Assembly (NCBI GenBank): GCA_043777375.1
Contig: JAYWHX010000016.1
Location: 1 to 64,000 of the forward strand
Source of the DNA: TH-plancto1 sp043777375
GTDB lineage: Bacteria > Planctomycetota > Planctomycetia > Planctomycetales > Planctomycetaceae
Reading direction: 5' to 3'
DNA length: 64,000 bases
The translations under genes and the position numbers were made by a program. Below, in pieces: positions 35,793 through 44,633 of the stretch. The notes below the pieces were generated by a model, which made no database searches, was not told where the DNA came from, and saw only the letters and a list, made by a program, of their open reading frames with translations. How positions within the stretch are numbered: position 1 is the first letter of the stretch; the number at the start of each line of letters is the position of its first letter.

Positions 35793-36815
35793 TTACCGCA
35801 TCCGATACTTCGATTTCGCAAAGTCGCCATCAGTCAGCTGGGTGTTGATCTCGAGCCCCGTGAAGTGATAGGACTCGATGAGGCTCTCTTCATCGTCGGT
35901 CGCTGGGGCTTTTCCCTCGACCCACGTGTAGTTCCGGATGCAAATGGGGACCGAGTGTTCCTTGTCGATCAGGATCAACGACTTCCGGTAATCCGCATTC
36001 ACTTCGGGAGTCTCATAGACCAGCGTCGTCAGGTAGCAGGGTCGCCCGTCGAAGGATTCGCCGTCACGAATTTCACTGACGACCCCGGTGGCTCGCTTCA
36101 AATCGGCCTCGTGATGGCTGAGGATGATCTTGGTGAGCTCCAAGAGACCAGCGCACGTGGCTGGGTAGCGGGACTCCGCCAGGACACGTGGATCGTCGGG
36201 CAGCATGGCGATCGCGCCCGTCAAACGACCGGTCACACCGCCGGGTTGCACCAAGACTTTGTCCTCGTTCTGGCCCTTTACGAAGATCAGCTGACGGCCT
36301 TTGTCCCCTTCAGTCCACTTCATGTAGAGGCTGAATGGTTCGTGGCGGACCTTAAGGTTCATGGCCTGGGGATCGAGAAGCGAACCACCAATTCGTTCCT
36401 GGCGGCGGAACTGCACGGAATAATCCGGTGTTTTTTCGAGGATCTCTTGACCCCGCAGGAGCTGTTCCTGGCTGGCTTTCAGAGCCCAGCGACCGTTGAG
36501 GACAGTTCCTTCTGGCGATTTAGTTTCAGGCTCAGTTGTCGGACCCGCATCCCCAGATCCTGAGGCTGACCCCTTGCTCTCCTCTTCATTCAATGCGTGC
36601 CGAATGGGAGGAGCCAAATCGTTCGGGACCGGCTTGGCGATCGAGACCAGGAGGTACGGAGTCGGGCGATGCACGGTTGCAATCGGGTCTGCTCCGCAGG
36701 CTTCCGGATCGGTATTCCAGTGATAAAACACGAATGTGAAGAGCAGGAGGAATGAAGCCAACGTGTTTCGGCGGTTTTCGCCGGTCAGGAAATAAAGACG
36801 CATGGACCGCAGCAT
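35793..36815 (-). CDS. DUF1571 protein, membrane-anchored or exported
   Basis: A 340-residue DUF1571 family protein. A hydrophobic segment (NTLASFLLLFTFVFYHW) near the N-terminus would anchor or export it. A Ser/Pro/Glu linker follows, and the domain starts YSVQFRRQERIGGSLLDPQA and goes on with LKVRHEPFSLYMKW, GRQLIFVKGQNEDKVLV, SRYPATCAGLLELTKIIL and CYLTTLVYETPEVNADYRKS. This order is typical for the family, common in planctomycetes, resembling lipoprotein-carrier-like beta sheets. Function is unknown. Start is uncertain: 36815 (ATG, GGTGG 9 bases upstream), 36803 or the TTG at 36836. Confidence 0.83.
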   Translation of the reverse strand: MLRSMRLYFLTGENRRNTLASFLLLFTFVFYHWNTDPEACGADPIATVHRPTPYLLVSIAKPVPNDLAPPIRHALNEEESKGSASGSGDAGPTTEPETKSPEGTVLNGRWALKASQEQLLRGQEILEKTPDYSVQFRRQERIGGSLLDPQAMNLKVRHEPFSLYMKWTEGDKGRQLIFVKGQNEDKVLVQPGGVTGRLTGAIAMLPDDPRVLAESRYPATCAGLLELTKIILSHHEADLKRATGVVSEIRDGESFDGRPCYLTTLVYETPEVNADYRKSLILIDKEHSVPICIRNYTWVEGKAPATDDEESLIESYHFTGLEINTQLTDGDFAKSKYRMR

Positions 36816-37224
36816 AGGCCGGTACCACCCAGGCAAGAGAAGAGATGCGGAAGTCGCATCACGTTCACCATCGGATACGACGGAAGTGAAATCGGAAAGT
36901 TCCTCTTCGCCATCCTGCGTTCCTTGCCGGTGGCGAATCAGCGCACTTCGTTAGCCTTTTCGAACCCGCTGCGATCCGCATGGCAGCTCTGATTGGAACT
37001 TATTTTCAAGACTTCGGGATGCGGACAACCGTTGCGAACGACATCGGAATCAGGCCACACATTCGGAAAACTCAACCAAATCGGACTCTTCCGATCAAGT
37101 GAAACATCTCCTACGACCGATTTATGAAGAAGAGGCCGTTCTGTCTCTTGATATGCGGATCGTATCAAGGATTCAGCCTCATGGTGGCAACAGAAGTACG
37201 CCACAAACTGCCAAGGAGTGGGTG
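36816..37224. other. Divergent spacer with an operator-like palindrome
   Basis: This 409-base region separates the DUF1571 and DUF11 genes. It holds no gene that I can support. The frame continues open upstream of the DUF11 start to 37099, but without a signal peptide or ribosome binding site. Confidence 0.4.
37147..37169. promoter_or_regulatory. Operator-like palindrome CTTGATA-N9-TATCAAG
   Basis: A perfect 7-bp inverted repeat (CTTGATA and TATCAAG) separated by 9 bases lies 56 bases before the DUF11 gene start. Size and spacing fit a dimeric repressor site, but no regulator is adjacent, and chance is possible. Confidence 0.25.
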
Positions 37225-39666
37225 ATGCGAAAGTACCTGTGGGCATTGGCTCTGTGCGGAGCAGCTGGAATGGCAGTTCCGAGCTGGGCTCAAGAACGCG
37301 CCAAGTCTCTCTTTGGTCTGGGGCGTTCCCCCAAGCCTGCAGCAGCTCCTTCGGAAAAGTCAGCCAAGCCTGCTCCAGCCAAGTCCGCCAAGCTCAAGAA
37401 CTACGGCGAGCTGTTTGGCAAGGATGAGAAGGTTACAACCTCTCCCAATGCCGAGGCTCCATCCCCCGCAGCTGTTCAGAAAATGACTGCGGACTCAGAA
37501 TCGATCCGAGTCGCTCCGGTGGCTGCTGTAGAAGCCATCGAAGAGGATCCATTGGCAAAACAGGATCTCTATACCAAGAAGGCTCCGGCCTCTCCGAAGT
37601 CATCCCTGCTGAATGACTTCGACGAACTCGATCAGCTCGAAGAGCTAGACGAAGCGAGCGAGGAAGCTCCCGTCGCTGCGAAAGCCGCCCCGACGAAGAC
37701 GCTGGCCGCTGCGATGCCAGAGTCCGAAGGCCGCGTGATCGTTCGCCCACAAGTCAAGGCGAAGCCCAGTCTCCAGACCACTTCTGCCGAGAGGCCAGCT
37801 CCAGCGGTCAAGACGGCATCTGCCGAGAAGCTGGCACCAGCTGCTAAACCAGCTTGGGCCACTGAGTCCCCCGCTGAAGAAGCTGTGGCAGCCGATTTCG
37901 AGCCGACACCGGCGAAGAAGATTGCTCCCGCCGTACAGCAGCCCCGTGTCGATTTGGCCACTGCACCAGTCGCCCGCCCTGCTGCGGCCCGTCCAATTGC
38001 TTCCAAGCCGCGGGCAGTGGTTGCCAAGCCACCGGTCGCTCGGGCCGTGAATTCTCGCCTGAACACTCCCATCGCTGTCGTCGCCGATACTGAAGAAGTG
38101 GCGGCCACCGACGAAGCCATCAGTACTGTCGCTGCCTCACTGCCTGCCGCAGTTGTCCCGACTCCGGCGACTGCCAGCGTGAAGAGCCGTCTAAACGTGA
38201 CTCGCTCCGCTCCGCGAGCCGCCGACCTATCGGCTGCATCGGCGACTGAGGCACCTTCGATCGCCTCGACCTATTCCGCTCCGGCAGCGACCAAGCCATC
38301 CTCTGCAGCGACTCAGTCACCAACTGTGACCGTCGAGTGGCGTTCGACCGGTTCGGTCAACGTCGGACAAGAGTCGAGCTGTGAACTGGTGATCAAGAAC
38401 TCCGGATCTGTGACGGCTCAGGCTGTCGAGATTGCGGCGAACTTCCCTGCCAATGTCCGGCTGGTCAGCACGGAACCCAAACCCGCTTCGGACACGGACC
38501 TCGTCTGGGCCTTCGACGAGATTGCTCCTGGCGACGAGAAGATTGTCCAAGTCAAGTTTGTCCCCGTCGAACGCGGCGAAGTGGCTGCCAACGCCAGCGT
38601 ACGCTTCACCGGGGCTGCATCCACCCGCTTTGCCGTCACTGAACCACTACTGTCGGTAAAGCTCGAAGGCTCGTCCGAAGTGATGGTCGGCGAGAATGCC
38701 TCGCAGACACTGGTCGTCAGCAACCCCGGAACCGGAACCGCTGCCAACGTCAAAGTGGAAGCGATCATCCCCGCCGGCTTGGAGCACGCTCGTGGAGAGC
38801 GGCTCTTGATGGAGCTGGGGAACCTGGCTCCCGGTGAGAATCGCCCCATCCGCTTGGCCCTGACAGCCGTCGCTGGTGGTCGCCAAGTCATCGAAGTCCA
38901 CACGACAGCTGACAACGGACTGGTCCAGTCTGCCGCTGCGGAAGTGACAGTCATCGCCCCGAGCTTGGCCGCCTCGATCGAAGGCCCCAGCCTGCGGTAC
39001 CTCGGTCGGCACGCCACCTACACCTTGCATGTTTCGAATGACGGGGCAGCTGCCACCGACAACGTCCGTGTGATGCACAAGATTCCCGAGGGCTTCGAGT
39101 TCGTCTCGGCGGAACGCGGGGCTCAGTATGATCCGCAGAACCGCATGCTGAACTGGTTCGTCGGTCGACTCGACCGGGGTGAGAAGTCTGAAGTCGCGGT
39201 GGTTCTGAATGCCAAGACCACGGGTGAGTTCACTCACTTTGTCCGGGCCACTTCGGAGCACGGAGCGATCAGTGACTCGGAAGTCACGACCCGCATCGAA
39301 GGGGCCGCCTCGCTGGTCGTGGATGTGCTGGACCTCGACGATCCCGTCGAAGTCGGTGTCGAGACTGCCTACGAAATTCGCGTGAAGAACGAGGGCACCG
39401 CCCCCGCTCAGAACGTGAGCCTCACCTGCGAAATGCCTGCTGGCATGGAATTCCTCAACGCCAGTGGGGACTCCGCTCACGAGAACGAAAAAGAACTGGT
39501 TGTGTTCCAACCCGTCGCCGAAGTTGCAGCTGGAAAGACTCTGACCTACCGCGTGAAGGTCAAGGGCACCCTCTCTGGCAACATGCGATTCCGCACGAAG
39601 GTGTCGAGCGATTCACTGTCCGAGCCACTGGCCTCGGAAGAGATGACCAAGATCTACGGCGAGTAG
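37225..39666 (+). CDS. Large exported DUF11-repeat protein
   Basis: An 813-residue protein. A signal peptide (YLWALALCGAAGMAVPSWA) is followed by a low-complexity Ala/Pro/Lys/Ser region of about 350 residues with repeats such as KPAPAKSAKL, SAERPAPAVKTA and SAEKLAPAAKPA. Four DUF11 (immunoglobulin-like) modules follow. Each opens with a V-G-x-x-x-x-Y/C-x-L/I-x-V-x-N pattern: CELVIKNSGSVTAQ, QTLVVSNPGTGTAA, YTLHVSNDGAAATD and YEIRVKNEGTAPAQ. DUF11 proteins often belong to cell surfaces or outer layers. ATG at 37225 has AAGGAG 6 bases upstream. A terminator follows at 39723. Confidence 0.87.
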   Translation: MRKYLWALALCGAAGMAVPSWAQERAKSLFGLGRSPKPAAAPSEKSAKPAPAKSAKLKNYGELFGKDEKVTTSPNAEAPSPAAVQKMTADSESIRVAPVAAVEAIEEDPLAKQDLYTKKAPASPKSSLLNDFDELDQLEELDEASEEAPVAAKAAPTKTLAAAMPESEGRVIVRPQVKAKPSLQTTSAERPAPAVKTASAEKLAPAAKPAWATESPAEEAVAADFEPTPAKKIAPAVQQPRVDLATAPVARPAAARPIASKPRAVVAKPPVARAVNSRLNTPIAVVADTEEVAATDEAISTVAASLPAAVVPTPATASVKSRLNVTRSAPRAADLSAASATEAPSIASTYSAPAATKPSSAATQSPTVTVEWRSTGSVNVGQESSCELVIKNSGSVTAQAVEIAANFPANVRLVSTEPKPASDTDLVWAFDEIAPGDEKIVQVKFVPVERGEVAANASVRFTGAASTRFAVTEPLLSVKLEGSSEVMVGENASQTLVVSNPGTGTAANVKVEAIIPAGLEHARGERLLMELGNLAPGENRPIRLALTAVAGGRQVIEVHTTADNGLVQSAAAEVTVIAPSLAASIEGPSLRYLGRHATYTLHVSNDGAAATDNVRVMHKIPEGFEFVSAERGAQYDPQNRMLNWFVGRLDRGEKSEVAVVLNAKTTGEFTHFVRATSEHGAISDSEVTTRIEGAASLVVDVLDLDDPVEVGVETAYEIRVKNEGTAPAQNVSLTCEMPAGMEFLNASGDSAHENEKELVVFQPVAEVAAGKTLTYRVKVKGTLSGNMRFRTKVSSDSLSEPLASEEMTKIYGE

Positions 39667-39722
39667 TGTTTGCTGTCGGGATCGGCCACTCGCCGGTCAC
39701 TGAATCGATTGAGACTCTCAGC

Positions 39723-39757
39723 ACACCGCACGAACTTCGTGCGGTGTTTTTTTTGTT
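39723..39757 (+). terminator. Intrinsic terminator after DUF11 gene
   Basis: A perfect 11-bp stem (39723-39733 with 39737-39747), loop ACT, then a run of eight or more T. It lies 56 bases after the stop codon of the DUF11 gene. Confidence 0.9.
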
Positions 39758-40265
39758 TCACATCAGTCCAACCTCGCGACGTATCCGAAGGCGAGGTCGC
39801 TCCGCGAACGAAATTCCTGGCGCCGAGTAATCCCATCAGGGGCATCGTCATAAATGACTCGTCGGGTGGTGCGAAGGTCAAAGTCTTGTGCCCGTGCGAT
39901 AAGTGATTCTGGATGGCACGCCTTAACAACATGTTGAATAAAGTCGTCGAACGGACTTTCAGTCTGTAATTCCTTTGGTTTCAAGCATGGTTGCGATGCT
40001 CTATCTGTGTTTTTCAACAGGCTGCTAAAGGCTTTTGGTCAGAAGCGGTGAGTAGTGAGAAGGCCACGGTCTTTGCAGAGCCGTCCCAGATCATGCCAAC
40101 CGCCATACGCTACAATTCCGTATGAGATTCGCTAGAATTGGAGAATGGGATAGCGAGACGCTAGAGTCAACAGTGAGTGGGGACTCTCCATTCTTGGATT
40201 CGTTGTGTTCACATTGACAGAGCCGCGAACACGACTGGGTTTTGGGCAATTCTTTGGAGTCTGAT
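39758..40265. other. AT-richer spacer before the GTPase island
   Basis: This 508-base stretch lies between the DUF11 terminator and the GTPase start. No frame is convincing on either strand. Composition shifts from GC-rich to mixed around 39900-40000. A 6-bp inverted repeat CATACG ... CGTATG is at 40109-40130 and could be regulatory. I found no direct repeats that would mark an insertion end. Confidence 0.4.
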
Positions 40266-41111
40266 GTGGCTTGGATAGACCCTTCAGCGGCAATCAAAGG
40301 TGTATCTTTGGCAAAATCAGCCATTGATGCCACTTCACCTAGCGTTTTGTCATTCGTGAGGCGAAGTGCCAACTTGATACTCAAAGGGCGTCTGATTGTT
40401 CCCGTTCTGGGAGCTGGAGGAACGGGGAAGACGACAATCTCAAAGCTTTTTGTCCCCAACGTAAAAACTGACATACCCAAACCGTATAGTGAGTCGTGGC
40501 ATGTCGAAGATGTGTATCTGAAGAATCACATCCCCGGACGGATCTTGGTCGCACCAGGACAAGTTAAAAGAATTCCAAGAACATGGTCCGAGCCGATTCG
40601 AGCCGTCCTGAATGGCAAGTCACCATTAGTGATTAACGTTGTAGCCAATGGGTATCACTCCTTCGATCTACCTAGTTTTCGCGAACACAAATGTTTTCAT
40701 CCAGGCGATGACCCTGATGATTTTATGGAAAAATACTTGCGGCTGAGGCTTGAACTTGAAACCAGGCTGCTTAAGCAGTTTCTTGCGTCAATCCGGTCTT
40801 TATGCTTTCCGATTCACATGATTACAGTGGTCAATAAGCAAGATCTCTGGTGGAACCGGGGGCGCAAAGTTCGAACAGAGTATTCTGAAGGTGAGTATGG
40901 GCGATTGATCAGGCGATTTTCCAGGACAGTTGGAGCTACGATCTTCCAGCATGATTTCATGCCGATGTCCTCTGTTATGTCAAATCTCCAGACAACTACC
41001 GGAGAGCTTCTAGCAGAGATGAACCATGGCTACGATTATTTCGCACATCAACTCCATAGAGATGTATTTCTGTCTCGCGTCCAGGGCATCTTAGAGGAAA
41101 GGCTCAAGTGA
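40266..41111 (+). CDS. Arf/MglA-like P-loop GTPase domain protein
   Basis: A 281-residue GTPase-like protein that I cannot assign to a named system. Walker A/G1 is GAGGTGKTT after the strand RLIVPVL. A G3-like APGQVKR follows (Pro-Gly-Gln as in Arf and MglA, though the usual Asp is replaced). G4 is TVVNKQDLWW, the N-K-x-D that selects guanine, and PMSSV may be G5. A conserved-looking NGYHSFDLPSFREHKCF segment lies between G3 and G4. GTG at 40266 has GGAG 6 bases upstream. It overlaps the next gene by 4 bases, so the pair is coupled. Base composition and rarer codons differ from flanking genes, hinting at transfer. Confidence 0.75.
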   Translation: MAWIDPSAAIKGVSLAKSAIDATSPSVLSFVRRSANLILKGRLIVPVLGAGGTGKTTISKLFVPNVKTDIPKPYSESWHVEDVYLKNHIPGRILVAPGQVKRIPRTWSEPIRAVLNGKSPLVINVVANGYHSFDLPSFREHKCFHPGDDPDDFMEKYLRLRLELETRLLKQFLASIRSLCFPIHMITVVNKQDLWWNRGRKVRTEYSEGEYGRLIRRFSRTVGATIFQHDFMPMSSVMSNLQTTTGELLAEMNHGYDYFAHQLHRDVFLSRVQGILEERLK

Positions 41112-41668
41112 ACACTGACGGTAACGATCGCGATAAACATCGCTCATTCTTAATCAAGAGCAGTTCGCGAGAGCGATTTGCTTCGTTGTTGGCTGAATAT
41201 ACCGGCCGGCTTCGTGTCATATGCGAAAGTGCAGATCGCAGATTACAATTAGTAAGGGTTCTTTATCCGATTGGTGCACTGATAGCAATTTGCTCCCTGA
41301 TCGCTGCTGCTGGATTTACAGTTAGACTTATTCCTGAAAAGTCTCCCGTAAGCTTTAGCATAAATGATCGATTGTTGAATGGTTTAGCGATTCTTGTGAT
41401 ACCAAATGCGATCACAGCTGGTTTGTTTTTTTCATTACTTCGCGTGGTTCCATTGAAATTCGGTTCTCGGATACAGCGTGCACAGATCGCGGCTGCAGTT
41501 GAAATGCTTCTCAAAACCGCTTCTCAGTACAACGAGCACCGGATAACTAGCCCGATGCTTCAACTTGAATATGACCTTCGGGTGAGTGAGGCTGAAGTGG
41601 TCTTGGCTGAGTATAGACGGATATTTGGAAGCACATATTTCAAAAACAGTCATGATGAGTCTAGGTAG
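41108..41668 (+). CDS. Two-helix membrane protein, GTPase partner
   Basis: A 186-residue protein with no recognised domain. An N-terminal charged helical part (ERFASLLAEYTGRLRVICES) is followed by two membrane helices (LYPIGALIAICSLIAAAGFT and LAILVIPNAITAGLFFSLL), then a basic patch (KFGSRIQRAQ) and an acidic, probably coiled-coil tail. Both ends should face the cytoplasm. GTG at 41108 overlaps the GTPase stop (GTGA). The coding DNA is AT-rich for this genome: bases 41341-41400 contain 23 G or C of 60. Close coupling suggests a membrane-bound effector or anchor of the GTPase (inference). Confidence 0.72.
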   Translation: MNTDGNDRDKHRSFLIKSSSRERFASLLAEYTGRLRVICESADRRLQLVRVLYPIGALIAICSLIAAAGFTVRLIPEKSPVSFSINDRLLNGLAILVIPNAITAGLFFSLLRVVPLKFGSRIQRAQIAAAVEMLLKTASQYNEHRITSPMLQLEYDLRVSEAEVVLAEYRRIFGSTYFKNSHDESR

Positions 41669-41671
41669 TAT

Positions 41672-42226
41672 GTGCGGGTACCGCAGATCCCGTGCGGAAA
41701 CCATCGAGCACTGGTCGTACTCGGCGACTCACTGTCTGCTGGATTGGGAGAAGGCGAAGGCGTCCCATGGCCATTCCAGCTGCGCGATGCCCACAAGATC
41801 ACGGTATTTAACTTGTCGGAAGCCGGAGCAACGACAGCGGACGCTTTGCGGCAGATCAAAACCACCGATAATTTCCCCGGACTGATCGTCGTCGAATTGG
41901 GAGGGAATGATCTTCTCGGCGGGCGATCCTGTGCAGAGTTCGAGCATGACCTCAACGGGATTCTATCCTATCTGCACGATCATCAGCGCACAGTCGTCAT
42001 GCTGGAGCTACCGCTGCTGCCAGGAAAGAATCCGTGGGGCGTGGTCCAGCGCCGCTTGGCCGCCCACTACCGCTCTCACCTGATCCCCAAGCGGCTGCTG
42101 GTGAACGTCCTCGCCTCACAAGGAGCGACTGTCGACACTTTGCATCTGACCGGAACAGGTCATCAACGCCTCGCAGAGATGGTCTGGAGCACGATTGAAC
42201 CTGCGGTCTCGGCGTCCTACCAGTGA
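41672..42226 (+). CDS. SGNH/GDSL-family hydrolase, possibly N-truncated
   Basis: A 184-residue SGNH-type esterase/lipase. VVLGDSLSAGLG holds the nucleophile Ser20 (block I), NLSEAGATT gives block II, VVELGGNDLLGG is block III with the oxyanion Asn, and DTLHLTGTGHQRLAE holds the Asp and His of block V. All catalytic residues are present. The related TesA-type enzymes have an export signal before GDSL, and here only 17 residues precede it. It starts 3 bases after the island gene's stop, so its 5' end may have been replaced. The GTG at 41672 is the only start before GDSL that I find. Confidence 0.82.
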   Translation: MRVPQIPCGNHRALVVLGDSLSAGLGEGEGVPWPFQLRDAHKITVFNLSEAGATTADALRQIKTTDNFPGLIVVELGGNDLLGGRSCAEFEHDLNGILSYLHDHQRTVVMLELPLLPGKNPWGVVQRRLAAHYRSHLIPKRLLVNVLASQGATVDTLHLTGTGHQRLAEMVWSTIEPAVSASYQ

Positions 42227-42290
42227 CCCGTTGACGACGCCCAAATGCGTGCGGCCAGTTTTTAAGGCACTAAGGAGAACGCTCCACTTC

Positions 42291-42315
42291 TAGCCCTTGC
42301 TGGCGCAGCGGGCTA
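42291..42315. repeat. Small hairpin in SGNH-ADH spacer
   Basis: TAGCCCTTGC pairs with GCAGCGGGCTA with a one-base bulge around a short loop. It is non-coding and has no T-run. It may be another dispersed palindrome. The rest of 42227-42525 holds no supported gene. Confidence 0.4.
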
Positions 42316-42525
42316 GACGAAGGTGACCGCCGCGCTTGGGGATTGGCAGGAAATGTCGACAGAGCTCGTACGTTTATCTCGGTGCCCTTAAATCTGGCCA
42401 GACACCGTCAGGCGGAATGGCGGGGGACGCTGCACGCTGTCCTTCCGCCTGATACCATTCCGGACGCCTTCATCCGGGAATGGACCGCCCGTTTTGCTTC
42501 ACTCAACCTCAGTCACGAACACCCC

Positions 42526-43551
42526 ATGAAAGCTCTCCGCCTCAACCAGCCGAAGCAATTCGAACGCATCGACATCCCCGAGCCAAGTGCCCCCGGCCCG
42601 GGTGAGGCACTGGTACAGACCCATGTGATGGGAGTTTGCGGGACCGACCTCAGCGGGTATCTCGGCAAGATGCCGTTCTTCAGCTACCCGCGTATTCCTG
42701 GGCATGAACTGGGAGTGCAAGTGCTGGCCATCGGCGAAGGGGTCACCAACGTCCGACCCGGCGATCGCTGCTCGGTCGAGCCGTACATCAACAACCCCGA
42801 CAGCTTTGCCAGCCAGCGGGGAGCCGGGAACTGCTGCCAGAACTTACAGGTTCTCGGCGTCCACTGTGACGGGGGCTTGCGGTCGCGATGGACTCTTCCT
42901 GCGAGAAAGCTGCATAAGTCGGAGAGCCTCAGCTATGAGCAGTTGGCCCTGGTCGAGACTCTGGCGATTGGGTGTCATGCGACCGATCGCGGGGGGCCGA
43001 AACCAGCGGAGCATATCCTGATTATCGGAGCCGGACCGATCGGGCTGGCGACCCTGGAGTTTACGCGGCTCAGTGGGGCGATCATCACCGTGATGGACAT
43101 GGTTCCGTCGCGGCTGGAGTTCTGCCAGAAACAGTACGGCGTCGAACATACGATCGTCTTCCAGGGAGACGGCTCCGAGCTCGAGCAGATGAAGCAAATC
43201 ACCGGCGGCGAGTTCTACACGGTCGTGACCGATGCGACCGGCAACGCCAAATCGATGGCCAACGCGATTCACTACGTCGCCCACACGGGGACGTTGGTTT
43301 ACGTCGGCATCACGACGGATCAAGTCTCATTCCCGCACGTCTGGTTGCATGCTCGCGAGATGACCATCAAGGGGAGCCGAAATGCGCTGCCGGGCGACTT
43401 CCACAAGATCATCAAGTTGATCGAACGTGGGACCATCAACACCGCCCCGTGGATCACTCACCGCACCCACTTCGATCAGGTGATCGAAGTGTTCGAGAGC
43501 TTCACGAAGCCCGAAACCGGCGTGATCAAAGCCGTGATTCAGGTGGAGTAG
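42526..43551 (+). CDS. Zinc-binding alcohol dehydrogenase family protein
   Basis: A 341-residue medium-chain dehydrogenase. The catalytic zinc ligands are Cys in MGVCGTDLSGYLG and His-Glu in RIPGHELGVQV. The NAD(P)-binding fold has LIIGAGPIGLATLEF, then VMDMVPSRLEF. The usual four-cysteine structural-zinc loop is reduced here: the stretch PDSFASQRGAGNCCQNLQ has only two cysteines, so structural zinc is probably absent. Substrate is unknown; sorbitol- or galactitol-type dehydrogenases are the nearest kind in layout. ATG at 42526 begins MKALRLNQ, the family's normal N-terminus. Confidence 0.88.
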   Translation: MKALRLNQPKQFERIDIPEPSAPGPGEALVQTHVMGVCGTDLSGYLGKMPFFSYPRIPGHELGVQVLAIGEGVTNVRPGDRCSVEPYINNPDSFASQRGAGNCCQNLQVLGVHCDGGLRSRWTLPARKLHKSESLSYEQLALVETLAIGCHATDRGGPKPAEHILIIGAGPIGLATLEFTRLSGAIITVMDMVPSRLEFCQKQYGVEHTIVFQGDGSELEQMKQITGGEFYTVVTDATGNAKSMANAIHYVAHTGTLVYVGITTDQVSFPHVWLHAREMTIKGSRNALPGDFHKIIKLIERGTINTAPWITHRTHFDQVIEVFESFTKPETGVIKAVIQVE

Positions 43552-43694
43552 CGCGAGCCAAATCCCACGCGACCGCTTAAGAGTCGATTGTCTTCACCTC
43601 GCATCGTGAGACCATTGCATTCCGTCGTCGCGACTGACAGTATGCCTCAGTCGGCCCATTCCAATGTGGGCCTCAGGCTCTCTGTCCGACTTTG

Positions 43695-44633
43695 ATGCCA
43701 CACATGCCAGCACTGATCGAACTGACCGAGATCACCAAAGACTACGGCAAGTTCCGGGCGCTTGATCACGTGTCACTGAAAATCGAGTCGGGTGTGACTG
43801 GTCTGCTGGGGCCGAATGGGGCGGGTAAGACGACGCTCATCAAAGTGCTCCTGGGACTCGTGCGGACGACCAGCGGGCATGGGCGGTTGCTCAATTATGA
43901 AGTCGGACGACAGGCCCGCGAGATTCGGGCCAAGGTCGGGTACATGCCCGAGGATGACTGCTTCCTGCATGGCATGACCGGTGTCGAGTGCGTGCAGTTC
44001 GTGGCCCAGCTGTCGCTGTTCTCGCCGGTCGAGGCGTTGAGGAGAGCACATGAGATTCTGGATTTTTGCGGGCTTGCCCAGGAGCGGTATCGCCCGGTCG
44101 AGACCTACTCCACCGGGATGCGTCAGAAGATGAGGTTTGCCCAAGCGATCGTGCACGACCCGCCGGTGCTGATTCTCGACGAGCCGACTTCGGGCCTCGA
44201 CCCGGAAGAACGGCAGATCATGCTCAACCGCATTCGACTTCTCGCGAAGGATCACGGGAAGGCGGTGCTGATCTGCACACATATCCTGCCCGATGTTCAA
44301 TCCATTAGTGACTCGGTCGTCATTCTGGCGAGGGGGCGGGTGCAGGTTTCGGAAAAGTTGAGCGAACTTAGCCGTCCGGTCGTCCCGGCGTTAGAGGTTC
44401 GTTTGCTCGGTGATTCGACTCGATTCCTGTCATCGATTCGCAACCGTGGAATCTCTTGCGAAGAACGCCCGAATGGCACGCTGCTGCTTCTCGGAGATCC
44501 CATGACGCTGGCCGACGACGTTTGGAAGCTGGCAGCTGAGTGTGGGGTTGGGGTGCGTTCGCTGACTCCTTCTCGCAATTCCCTGGAGGAGATTTTCTTG
44601 AACGCTGTGCGCGGGGAGACCCATCATGAGTGA
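43695..44633 (+). CDS. ABC transporter ATP-binding protein 1
   Basis: A 312-residue ABC-2-type ATPase. Walker A is GPNGAGKTTLIKVLLG, the signature is YSTGMRQKM (replacing LSGGQ), Walker B is VLILDEPTSGLD, and the H-loop lies in LICTHILPDVQ. A C-terminal regulatory domain of about 100 residues follows, ending in NSLEEIFLNAV, typical of NatA-like exporters. It overlaps the permease gene by 8 bases, so the two make one exporter. Starts at 43692, 43695 and 43704 are all possible, and no ribosome binding site decides. Confidence 0.93.
   Translation: MPHMPALIELTEITKDYGKFRALDHVSLKIESGVTGLLGPNGAGKTTLIKVLLGLVRTTSGHGRLLNYEVGRQAREIRAKVGYMPEDDCFLHGMTGVECVQFVAQLSLFSPVEALRRAHEILDFCGLAQERYRPVETYSTGMRQKMRFAQAIVHDPPVLILDEPTSGLDPEERQIMLNRIRLLAKDHGKAVLICTHILPDVQSISDSVVILARGRVQVSEKLSELSRPVVPALEVRLLGDSTRFLSSIRNRGISCEERPNGTLLLLGDPMTLADDVWKLAAECGVGVRSLTPSRNSLEEIFLNAVRGETHHE

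Noticed and set aside
36938..37246. 102-codon frame on the minus strand
   Set aside because: Overlaps the start of the DUF11 gene on the other strand and has no domain or ribosome binding site.
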